A stretch of DNA of 64,000 bases from NCBI GenBank assembly GCA_016800925.1, contig JABCPU010000153.1, forward strand, positions 62,001 through 126,000, read 5' to 3'. The notes under the pieces are model-generated. The model worked only from the letters and a program-made list of their open reading frames with translations. It was not told the origin of the DNA and ran no database searches. The position numbers and the translations under genes were made by a program. The DNA comes from Suillus spraguei (Eukaryota > Basidiomycota > Agaricomycetes > Boletales > Suillaceae). Below, in pieces: positions 23,062 through 33,269 of this stretch (position 1 is its first letter; the number at the start of each line of letters is the position of its first letter).

Positions 23062-23772
23062 TTTGGGTTTGGGTGATGTATTGTTTAGAACGGGATTCGA
23101 CAGAGTATACCTTACGTACTGCTAATTTTGCATGGGAGATGTGAGCATTTCAGGACTCGTCAAAAACATACTTACCATACCTCAACGTTCAATGATGCTT
23201 TATATCTACCTCATTGCTGCAGTTGATGTACATGCTTAGGAGACAGATAGCAGTAGCACACTGAAGTATCAATCAGAGGCGAACAGGAACTTACGCATTT
23301 ATCAGCATCAGTGGGTTGGATCGTGCTACGGAGTGCTCCGTAGCACTCCGTAGTGAATTACGTTTCCCTGATGAGTACACGGGCACAGGTATACAGGTTC
23401 AACTGTACGGGTGTTCTGTTATTTGCATTGAAACACACAAATATGTGGGTCGCCTAACGCTATCGATTTACCGGGATGCAGATGCAGATGGATGCACAGA
23501 TCCACTGGACGTACCAGTAAGAATACGCGTTATAAGTTAGTTGTTGGGCGGTAGCGGTAGAGAAACTACGTTAGAGTTAAACGGAGCGGAGGTAGTCGGA
23601 CGAGGGAAACAAACGGTGTTGCTTGCACGAGCCAGCAGCACTCCAAATTTTAACTAGAACTGAACGTTGATGTCGCAAGAATCAGCCATTCGTCAGGGCA
23701 AAGATAAATATGGAAGCAGAAATACAAAAAGACAACGGGGACGAAAAGGTATACCACAGATACCATACCATA
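23062..23772. other. Convergent intergenic stretch between KHA1 and NOP56
   Basis: It holds the 3' ends of both genes and a strong inverted repeat at 23326-23353. No supported coding region. Confidence 0.4.
23326..23353. repeat. Perfect 12-base inverted repeat (hairpin)
   Basis: CTACGGAGTGCT at 23326-23337 is followed by four bases and then its exact reverse complement at 23342-23353. A second pairing, TGCTACGGAG with CTCCGTAGCA around a two-base loop, overlaps it, so the 8-mer CTCCGTAG occurs three times in alternating orientation. It sits between convergent genes and could act in 3'-end formation or be a small mobile-element scar. Confidence 0.8.
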
Positions 23773-25603
23773 TCATGCCTTGCTCTTCTTTTTCTCCTTG
23801 TCTTTCTTATCTTTTTTCTTTTCTTTTTTCGCAGAGGTACCATTCTGAAGAAGGAAAATTAGCCAAGATCACAAGTATTAGAAAAGTTCACGCGTACGTC
23901 TGGAGCGACAGCAGCCTCGGCCTTGCGTGCTGCCTTGGCTGCCTTTTTTAAAGCTTTCTTCTCCTCCTTGGACAACTTGGCCTTTTTCTCCGCGGGCTCC
24001 TCGTCCGCCGCATCCACATCCATATCATCTCTTGACCTCTTCTTTTTCTTGACCTTTTTAGGCGTGACTTCAATCAAGGGTAATATAGGGCCGGCATCAT
24101 CCATCTCAACATCTGGTTTATCCTCCATATCTTCATCCTCGTCGTCTTCCAAGTCTAATGCGAGACTATCGAGGACTTTGCGAATGGCATCGACGTTCTT
24201 GGTCGGTGGTGCGCCGGTCTCAAAGAAGTTGAGGCGCTCTTCAACTTGTGTGCGGAGGGCCTCGCCAAATTTTGCGGATGGGTTATCTGGGTATTTTTAG
24301 TAAGGGGTGAGGGTGTGAAGATGAGGTGGAGTTACCCGAATAGCAGTCTATCCGGGAAGCAATAGAGCATTTATTTGCCAGGAACCGCGATATCCGGCCT
24401 TTGTGCTTGGGGTCTGCGCGGCCGATGAAGGAGGAATGGTATAGTAAACCGTACTGTATTGGTAAAATTAGCTTGATTAGCGCTTATAATAGAATAGCAA
24501 ACCTTGGGAGTGTTGCCCTTGGTTTTCAATGCCCGGAACAACGCCTTCTCTGCACCGAGGATCTGCACGGTACTAGCGGGGTACTTGCTCAGATTCGTTA
24601 AGCTACCCGCATGGCTAATCAACCGTGCGCCTATCCGCTCTCCCAACAACGCAGTAAGAGACGGAGCAACGAGGTTCATTTTCTCGCTCAGATAGGTAAC
24701 GAGGGATTTGCGGTAGTCAGCGATAGAAACGACGCGGGTTGCGAATGCGGAGATGTTGAGCATGTCGATTTCGGATATGGATGAGCCCATCGAGCCGCGG
24801 GCGGCATCGAGGATATTTTGTGCGAGGGTGGAGTCGTCCTCCAAAAGTGCAGTGAGCTCGGGCAATTTTTCCTCCGCCAAAGTTTCCTTGTCACCTATGA
24901 ACTGTGCGATCCGGGCGTATTGGTAGTTATCTGGGACGAGCTTGACGAGTTCGGGGAAGTGATAGCCGTACCACTCTCGTATGCGCATGGCGAACAAGTT
25001 GACATCTTTGTCCAGCTGGTCAAGGAGGGCGATGGCTTGTATGATCATGTTGTCTACACGATTGACGTTGAACTTCAATTTAGCGCGGGAGTAGGAGTGG
25101 CCAAGACCGAGTTGAGCTTTGATGAGATCGGTAGCGTCGAGGCCCTTGAGAAGCTTTGGTGCATGAAAGCGGATGCCACGAAGGACTTCCTGGGAGGCTT
25201 CAGAGGCGTCGCATTTTATGGCGAGGTTTTCAAAGATGTTGTTTGCGAGTATGACTTCTGAGACTGCAAGGACTATCTTGGACCCTTTTTTAGGCTTCGA
25301 GAGGTTAAGCTCGAGGAGGGATTTGAGATGATCACTGAGAATACCTGGGTATCATTGATATTTCTGTGAGTATGAGGAATGAGACTAGTGATACGTACCT
25401 TCTGAGATATCATTTATGTTCTCGAGAGCGTCCGCTGCATTTTTGAATGGCGAGAAACTGACGAGAGTGACCATTTTGCCGAATTTTGAGAGATCGTTGA
25501 TAGAGTCCTGGACTGCTTTGACACGCGAGCCAATGTTTTCGTGGAGTTTGACATCGAAAATGGCGTATCCCGATGCTGACTCAAAGAGTGCGTGCGTCGC
25601 CAT
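23773..25603 (-). CDS. NOP56: Nucleolar protein 56, box C/D snoRNP core
   Basis: NOP56 binds box C/D snoRNAs with NOP58, fibrillarin and SNU13 and supports rRNA 2'-O-methylation in the nucleolus. The start at 25603 reads [19 protein letters not shown] (NOP5NT domain). The central coiled coil and Nop domain include [22 protein letters not shown] and [22 protein letters not shown] (about 24900-25080), then [20 protein letters not shown] and a [14 protein letters not shown] stretch for RNA and protein contacts. The C-terminal tail (after about 24150) is acidic and then lysine-rich, with KKKRSRDD and a final [18 protein letters not shown] before TGA 23773, as usual for nucleolar Nop56. Introns are short and the frame is intact. 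It is divergent from the DUF6699 gene, about 210 bases between starts. Confidence 0.94.
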
Positions 25604-25812
25604 CACGGCTTGTACTGAGCTCGTCGTTGAGGTCGTCGAACAGAACGTCGGACTAAAATTTTGGATCGGCATATCCCGAGTGTTACTTGCCAAATGTGGA
25701 ATCGATATACTGGCAGCGGCGCTACTGTTTGAGCAGTCACCTTATTCACTAGCACTCCACATTACTAGCTCTACCCCCATAGTGTTCTCTCAGGCTGGAT
25801 ATTTTGACTACC

Positions 25813-26833
25813 ATGGAAATAAACGACGATGAAATGACCACTGTTCAATGGCAACGTGGTCAGACTAGTGAATGTCATGGGCCATTTTTGCCAACGCCGG
25901 AGCCATCTTCCTCGAGCTCGACACCATGGCAGTCCCTCAATAAACTGAAGCGCAAAGCCTCTTCTCCTAGTGACATTAGTTACGAATGGTTCTCTACTTC
26001 AATTCATGAAGTAAACGAAAGCTTCGATCTACACGATGATACCAAATCTTTACAACTCGATCCATTTGGTAAGTGCGCAAACCCATCATATTGCTAGTTC
26101 TCTCCAATCGTCTTTCGTAGCGGGAGGACCCTTGGAGCCTGAACCTTGCTCTAGCTACCCGACACCTGCCCCTGATTACGCCAGCATATTATCACCGGCG
26201 TCACCTCAGTTCTACAAACATGAGCCAAAAGCTCATATCCCACCTCGCAGGCAAAGGCTCAGTACTGACTCCAGTCCATTCGTGTATTTGAATCCGTCTA
26301 CTTCCAGTTCATCTGCCACGTATTTGAATCCGTCTACCTCGAGCTCAGCGTCACAGGCCGCGAGACTGGCACTACACCTTCACTGGCAGCTACTTTCATA
26401 CCATGTAGCTCAACCCGACCTATTTCTTCACTTCGACGTGGCTTTCCCAATCCACGACATCGAGTACAGATGGAGCTCGTCACATAGTGTCCAACAGACA
26501 CCCCTGTGCAACGTCAATCTTGACAAGCCAGCCGCAGACAAGGAATTGACCAATATGACCATCAAATTCCAGCGAAATCTCTTACAATGGGATATCAACG
26601 TGAGGCGTGATGAAGGCATTCGCGTTTGTGATGTTTTCGAGGCGATCTATTCAGCTTTCGACATACCGCTTACATCTCACGAGAAGAGCCTGATCCCGCT
26701 CCGCCTTCGTGCAGGGTGTGAGGAGGCATTTAGGCTTCGCTGCAGCCTTGCGCCGGTACCTACAATCGTACAGCAACGCCAGGGTTGGAAGCGTATAGAC
26801 GTACTTCTACATGAAACCCTTTTCGTGGCCTGA
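25813..26833 (+). CDS. DUF6699-domain protein, copy 1
   Basis: DUF6699 is an uncharacterised domain common in Agaricomycetes. Two exons (25813-26068, 26121-26833) give 322 residues. The N-terminal half is Ser/Pro-rich and probably disordered and contains a 36-base tandem duplication (YLNPSTSSS twice). The domain begins near 26370 with LHLHWQLLSYH, then LFLHFDVAFPIHDIEYR, FQRNLLQWDINVRRDEGIRV and VLLHETLF. Copy 2 at 35732-36696 is clearly related: in a 60-residue block about 40 positions match by hand count. Copy 2 continues FRGLTQPKSGGDW, whereas here the same bases are read one base out after HETLF and stop at once (TGA 26831). One base is missing near 26824, so the true C-terminus is probably longer, or this copy is decaying. 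Confidence 0.7.
26284..26355 (+). repeat. 36-base tandem duplication within the DUF6699 copy 1 reading frame
   Basis: A core of GTATTTGAATCCGTCTAC occurs at 26284 and again at 26320, encoding YLNPSTSSS twice in the disordered N-terminal half. The period of 36 keeps the frame. It is absent from the second DUF6699 copy. Confidence 0.75.
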
Positions 26834-26909
26834 CTCAGTCGAAGTCGGAGGAGATTTAACATTGAATCTCAGCTGCACAAACCTCAGAACCAAACGTGAT
26901 AGCAATATA

Positions 26910-27545
26910 ATGGACGGGGAACGTCTAATGTCAAATCCCATTGTCCTTCGCTATCGGCAAGATATCCGAGCTCTGATAACCGATTCACGCGAACTACCGG
27001 AGTCCGCGAACAAACGGAAACCGTACGTTTTCCAGTTAATTGCACCGTATCCGAACTTGAAAAAAATTACACAGAAGAGGTGCTTGTGCTCGATGTAAAA
27101 GTCTGAAGGTACGTGGGTATATTTCGACAATACTTCAATATCAAGACATTTCCACGCTAGGTCCGATGTGAATTCAGGGGTGATAATAACTATTGCAAAA
27201 GGTGCATAGGCGCCGGTCAGGAATGTGTCATTCCGGGACCCAAACCACACCAACCCCCACGTCAGTGGTTGAAGGATTTAATGGGGGATGTTCTCGTGCG
27301 TCAAAATCCGCTCGTTGATATTAACATAGCCCTTCCACAACCTGATTCCCTTATCGTACGTTTCCGATCTCCATTCCACGCGCTTGCTGCGCATTAATTG
27401 TATCTTTGATTGATTACAGGAATACCTACCGCCGTATCCCAACCAAAATCTCAACGCACTATCAAATATTTCCAATCATGATATGTTCAATCTACCTGTA
27501 ATATTATGTACCCGCTCACCTTTGATGACTGACTCTGATCATTAG
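26910..27545 (+). CDS. Small Zn2Cys6 zinc-cluster protein
   Basis: A short protein with a fungal binuclear zinc cluster. Four exons are inferred: 26910-27022, 27075-27108, 27161-27355 and 27420-27545 (155 residues). The splices assemble RGACARCKSLK and VRCEFRGDNNYCKRC..GAGQECVIPG: six cysteines spaced 2, 6, 8, 2 and 6, followed by a basic/Pro stretch. This type normally heads proteins of several hundred residues with a fungal transcription-factor regulatory domain. Here only about 80 residues follow, and no such domain appears before the NACHT gene. If an intron from 27496 to 27544 is used instead, the frame ends at 27666. It lies between the DUF6699 and NACHT genes on the same strand. It could be a truncated regulator or a 5' part of the NACHT gene; I found no in-frame splice joining them. 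Confidence 0.6.
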
Positions 27546-27835
27546 CTTTCTGCTGCCTTTGTGACTAAAACAGGTGTGGACAGTGATATATTGGTACGGA
27601 TCGCGTTATTTGCGTTTTTCCTGTTCGTTCACGATAAATCCTCAAGAATGTCTGCAGGATCTGTAATTTCACACGATTGAGGGCGATTATCCAACATCGG
27701 ACCTTGTGCAATTTGCTGAACAATATCCCCCCATTAATCCCGGAACCTTCAAGTCGAGACTACACTTGGGCCTTCTTTTGTAAATTTGTCCCCCTATGTG
27801 CTTTATTTGACTCGCCTGGTCGGGGTCCGCTACCG

Positions 27836-30367
27836 ATGATCCAACTGAGCAGTGATCGTGCTCGCCTTGTTGAAAGGCTCGAAGTCGACCTTGAAAATTC
27901 CAAGAATACTATGTTATGGCTCCACGGACCTTCCGGAACAGGAAAATCTGTCATTGCATACATTCTTGCCAGTCGTTGCAGACAGAAGAATAGATTGGCA
28001 GGTAGTTTTTTCTTTTCTCGCAGGCATGTAAACTGCAGAAGCGCGCGTTCACTCGTGTTTGCCCTTGCATATCAGCTTGGGCTGTCTCAACCGCAGGCGA
28101 AGGAGAAAATAATTGAAGTCCTGGACAACGATCCTGGTATAATTTCTCCTTCTCGAGATTTGCGCGAGCAATTCGCTCGGCTTCTCATCGAACCTCTGGA
28201 AGCGATTGATTGGCGCTCTCCTTCGAAGGTGTTCGTCGTTGATGCTATAGATCAATGTCAAGGCCAAGTTTCAGAACTCATTTCACTCCTTACTCGACTT
28301 TTCTCCCATTTGACTGATGTGGGTGTTCAGATTGTCTTCACAAGCCGTGACCATATGGAAGGGATCTTGATCAAGCGTCATCTTTTGCCAATCATATCGG
28401 ACATTGCTTTGGACCGCACTGACGTTACTGGGGACGTTAAGTCCTTCCTTCGCCAATCTTTCGATAAGACGTACAGGCGTCATCGTCTTCAATGTTGCAA
28501 GCCGTGGCCACCGGACGAAGTCCTTGACCGTCTTACGGATAGTGTCGGATCCCATTTTGTTACAGGCTTGATTATCGTCAAATTTGTGGACAGCCCTGAT
28601 CACGATCCTATAGATAGGATGGACCTCCTTCATCATCTTCCTCTTACCCCCTCATCGCCTCCAGAGTTAATAGTGGATAACTTCTACAAATACATCATCT
28701 CCACAGCCGACGACCCGGATCAAGCATACCTTCATCTCACGTTTGTTGCAAATATTGTTGGCATGCTGTCGTGCTTGCAGCTAAATAACCTTCTCAAGCG
28801 AGAGCCAAACCAGATATTTGACTTTCGTTCCGTGTTATCTCAATTGTCACCCCTGGTTCACATTCCAGATGGTCACGACAGCGCTGTGCAAGTCTGTCAC
28901 GAATCCCTTTGTGATTTCCTGTCCGACCCTCTGCGCTGCGGAGAACAGTTCATTCCACAAGCCGTGGTTCATCGTGTGCTAGCTTACTCTTCGTTGAGTA
29001 TCATGATGAAGGAGTTACCGGATGACAGTCCTTTCTTCTCCCATTTATCCTGGTTAACAACAGAAAGCAGCCTCATGTCACTCAGTACCTTTGACAATAC
29101 GGAAGTTCTAGAACTAGCAATATATTCACCACCAGAACCTCTGCCGCTTTTGTCTACGTTCTGGAAAATCACGCAACGTCAGTGTGCGGGACTTCAGGCT
29201 GATTCTCGCACAGCTTTAGCTCTGCGATATTTCTGCTGTACCTGGCAGATCTTGCAGCACCTCGACCTGTCCACGGTTGACGCCCTACCTGCTTTCCGCT
29301 TCCTGACGAACATTCGATCTCTACCTGCACTCCTTGCATTTCCAATATTTCTGGCATTTGAATCTCCCAGAAGTAATCAAACTATGGGTCCATCCGAACT
29401 TCGTATAGAAACGTTGCATACGATGGCCGAAATCGTGAACGATGTCCATGCCGTCAAGGATCGGTGCATACTGGATTCGGGTGCACTTGATTATGCTTGC
29501 ACTCATTGGGCGTATCATCTTTCTTTGGCAGAATGGGATGATGACCTCCGCTCTATTTTGATGACCTTCATGAGACAAAAGCTGCAGCAGTGGCTCGTGA
29601 AAGCCTGGTGTCTCCAGGATTTCGAGACTTGCCTTCGAACATTATGTGAAGTTCGGGAGCTTTGCTTGACGGCGAATCCGCCGATTCATTTCAATCTTGA
29701 TGCGCAACATACTGCGGACATGAAGGCCGAGGAGGACACTGAAAAAGCTAGTTTGGTTGGACGGGGTGAGAATGATCAAATGGATTTATTTCGCGGAACG
29801 TTCACAGGGAGAGGGGGATGTTGGTGCGCACCACATATTTCAGATCATTCACACTGTACTAACATATGCCATCCATTCATAGGACGTGTCGCCTGCGGAG
29901 AAAGGTGCGTTTTGACTTAAACAAAGCTGTCCGTGCGTAATGATCGCTAATGTTTAAGCAGAAATGCGATGAACAGCGAGAAGATAACTCATGTCATACT
30001 TGTAAACGGTTGAGATTGGATTGTCTGGGATGGGGAACGAGGCGCCCAGAATGGATGCGCGTCGGTATAGTTCACGCCTTCCTCACCACCATCTCTTATT
30101 ATCTTATAGGACAAGAAAGCTGTGGACGATTACAAGGCCGGCATCAAAGCTCAGCTAACACGCACTGGCCTCGTCCGGGGTCAGCCCAAATTACCGCTAG
30201 TGCAAACCAATGTAGTGGCATCATCCTCTACGCCAAGTTCTTCATCTGTGTTCGCTCCGCCACAATTTCAGGGATCTGCAGGTAGTTCATGGTCTTCTGA
30301 AATCAACGATTTAGAGATATCAATTTGCAATGATTCACTGAACGACGCAACCATGATGGAGGAATAA
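27836..30367 (+). CDS. NACHT NTPase continuing in frame into a Zn2Cys6 DNA-binding domain
   Basis: The first exon (open from about 27660; first ATG 27836; ends 29823) encodes a STAND-type NACHT NTPase: P-loop GPSGTGKS at 27926-27949, Walker B KVFVVDAIDQC near 28230, sensor-like IVFTSRD near 28330, then a helical C-terminal part. Without any stop, the frame passes through a linker of roughly 40 residues into FRGTFTGRGGCW. Splicing to 29883-29904, 29962-30060 and 30110-30367 then gives CWTCRLRRKKCDEQREDNSC and HTCKRLRLDCLGWGTRRPEWMR, a full zinc cluster (spacing 2, 6, 8, 2, 6). A short Ser-rich tail ends it. The text before the ATG (ALFDSPGRGP) resembles the paired NACHT gene, so the true start is probably in an upstream exon. 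The zinc part could instead be a separate gene from the ATG at 29780. Confidence 0.75.
29824..29882 (+). other. Intron joining the NACHT exon to the zinc-cluster exon
   Basis: Donor GTGCGC at 29824, a near-perfect branch site (TACTAAC) near 29861 and acceptor TAG at 29880-29882. Removal of 59 bases joins the codons for the first and second zinc-binding cysteines in the frame of the upstream NACHT exon. Confidence 0.8.
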
Positions 30368-31188
30368 TGTGGTGTGAGATGCATGGAGAGATAGAATTGA
30401 GTGTTTAGTGGTTGCGTACTTTCTTGCCATGTCATGTTTTAGATGGTTGATTTGGTCTATCCATTCCTTCGCTTCTCTTTCCTACAGAATGGGTTAGTTT
30501 CTATTCGTCGCATTTCACGGATGATGTTTCCTAATTTACGATGTATATGGTATTCCTTCGCGCAAGATCCGACTGGGAATGCATTGAGTTTCGTGCTATG
30601 ACCAGTGTGCTATAGTTTATGTCAAATGTAACATTACTTGTTAGCACGTTCATATTGCTGCTTTATATGACCCTCCAAATGCCACTTTAATAAAGTGCGC
30701 GATACACAATATCTGTATTAGAACTTTCTAAAAAAAACTAGATTCTAGGTGAGCGAGAAACGTTATAGTGAAAGATGAACTAAAATATGGAGACGGGTGA
30801 AAACGCCGTGGAGTTACCTAATACGGTAACTCCGCTGGCGTAGTGGTACAGTATACTTTGAGTACTGGAGCTTAGCGACATTTAGATGCACATGTCTATG
30901 CTGTTCGCCATCTCCAGCGGTAACTCACTCGAACACAACTTCTCTCGCTCACACTGACGTACAATGTCGAAGAATTCTTGCCGCATGCTTTTGAGCAACT
31001 GATTTAAGCTCGCATCAATGGTATCTCTGACGAGGAATGTCACGCTGTTAAGTCCGTGGTGTGAAACACAATCAGGTTGATCAGAGTTGAAACCTGTTTT
31101 CGGACAATTCCGACGTCGAAAACAAACTTTGAACGTCCCTTATAATAATATGTAGTAGCCATTCTACACCAGTCGCAAAAAGAATTAT
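30368..31188. other. Convergent intergenic stretch between the two NACHT genes
   Basis: AT-rich 3' flanks with no open frame of note. It includes short A-runs near 30730. Confidence 0.4.
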
Positions 31189-33269
31189 TCACGATTTGAA
31201 ATCAATGGTCTGTACATCGTTCAGTATGGTTATGCATGATTCTAATCCTCCCAAATACCACTGTCTTTCAAACCACGACGGAAGCTTATCCTGCCAAAAG
31301 GCACGCAAAAATGTGCGCAGACGTTCATCCATGACTGTCGAATCCTGAGAAAGGTACCAACCCCAATACTGGCAAGCATGTTTGAGGGCTGGTGAGCTAG
31401 ACAAATTTCGCTCGCTTCCCTCCCGTACGTATTGCATGAAGTCCTTGAGCGCTAGAGGCATGTCCGACTCGTTATTAAACCCGTCCATCGATTTGACGTT
31501 ATTGGAGGCGCAAGGGTGAGCGTGACGAATTGCCAAGAGTATCACGATGATCAACATTTTTGGTAGAGCTTGTAATGTGGATAAGAGTTCAAACACGTGT
31601 AAGTCGCGAAATTCAGGTTTCGCTTGGAAATCCTTCAGTGCTGACTGAGCCTTCGATATGTCCTCAGACGTATTACAGGGCTGGACAGTAAGCGGAGCGC
31701 AGCAAGTAGTGCCAGTCCCTGACTGCACATATTCATGGTACCATGTGGCCGCATATATGGCCTTGTTGCATGGCTGTGCCAAGCAAAACTTGAGGAAAAT
31801 CATCAAAATCTGTGTGGATGTTAATGTGAGGATAACATGATTGTAATATAGGCACAAACATTATCTGACGGTGGAATTGCTTCAGTAGGTATGTTCGTCA
31901 GTGTCACCATCCGTTGTAGTTCATCCTTGAGGCCGGACTGGCGCAGGAATGAACTTTTCATCGTCCGTAGACTCGAATGTGCAAGAAGCTGAGATGCGCA
32001 CGACGAGGATGAATGTCGGGAGAGAAACTCGCGAAGTGACTTCATGTGGAGAACCTCTATAGGGCGAGAATCGTCGGCAGGAACGCTAACTATTGGGGAT
32101 AACGACGCAAGAATCGATGATAAATCACTTTCTGAAGATCCAAGGAGCTTCCGCAAGTGCAGAATTGCCAACGGTTTGGCAAGATTGGCCACCGTGGATA
32201 GATGTCGATATGCACGGGTTGGATTCTCTGACGACTTGATGACAAATTCGTAGAACCGAAATATTTGGGTGGAATGTAAATATGGATCATCGGGATCCTT
32301 CATAAGGTCGATTTTTTCACCCAAATTGCATGGTACTTCGTCTTCGTCTTCGTGTGCCTCAAGGAATTTCACCATCATCGACGCAGTCCCGAACCGACCG
32401 TTTGCCCTGTGAGCAAGACGGAAAATTGTCTCGTCATCGGGCTCTAATTCAGAACATTCGAGGCCGTGATTCCTATAACTCCTCTCCAGAGCATGCTTGA
32501 AGAAGAGACGAAAGTCTTCAACAACATCGACATCATCGAGAGGGATGTGATGTATCGATTCCTCGCAACCAATATCTTCAAATGCATCTTCAATAATATG
32601 GAGCAGACGACTAGTTATGACGATGTGCAATTGCGGAATCTGTGGCTGATGGAGGAGATTCGAAAGACATGAAACGAGTTCGCAGATGCGTCCTTCTTCG
32701 CATGCGTCAATCGCGTCGATTACAAACACCTTCGGATCTGAATGTCCCCATGAGACCTGCAAATTTTGTAACGGCTTAACTAGAAGTTCTTGAATTTGGT
32801 CAGCGAGCGGCTTCCTTGGATCAAGAATGGCAGGGTCGGATCTGATGGATTGGACCACAGGCTCTTTGGCCAGGTGTTTGCTCTTAGAAATTTGGTATGC
32901 CAGTGTAGGCGCAAAGAAATCAAGGCTGGCCATGCCTGGCATATCCTTATGTTGGCGGCTAAAGAAAAATGTGCCAGCCAATTTCGACTTGTTTTTGAGG
33001 CGGCTGGCGATCGTATGAGCAATTGCGGATTTCCCTGTCCCAGGGGAGCCGGAGAGCCAGATAATTGTACTGTTGCTTGCCTGCAGAGTTGTCTCGATTT
33101 CTGCCAAAATTTTCGTGCAGGTGCCATCTAGGCATTCGAGTTTATGCCGAGGGCCCCACTCGGGACAATCATACAATGCGCGGTGGACAACGACTGCACT
33201 TAGGGATTCGAAGATCTTCTCTGCGCTGCTGGTGTCAGCTACCTCTGTACGAACAGCGCTGTACTTCAT
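31189..33269 (-). CDS. NACHT NTPase (fungal NLR-like), no C-terminal fusion
   Basis: A second STAND/NACHT protein of about 676 residues, two exons: 33269-31860 and 31809-31189, with a 50-base intron. From MKYSAVRTEV the text reaches ALYDCPEWGPRH, then P-loop GSPGTGKS (residues 74-81), Walker B KVFVIDAIDAC (about 32720) and HIVITSR. The C-terminal part is helical and stops at LNDVQTIDFKS*, just where its neighbour goes on into the linker and zinc cluster. It is clearly homologous to the NACHT gene at 27836 along its length (for example FFFSRxH, VFxxDAID and WFE/WLVxxW positions) but on the opposite strand. No leucine-rich, WD40 or ankyrin repeats and no N-terminal death-type domain are visible. 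NACHT proteins in fungi act in non-self recognition and programmed cell death; that role here is inference. Confidence 0.85.

Noticed and set aside
27496..27700. Direct splice of the upstream zinc-cluster exons into the NACHT exon, making one Zn2Cys6-NACHT-Zn2Cys6 protein
   Set aside because: Each donor and acceptor pair I tried met a stop (27666 or 27680) or the wrong phase, so I kept two genes.
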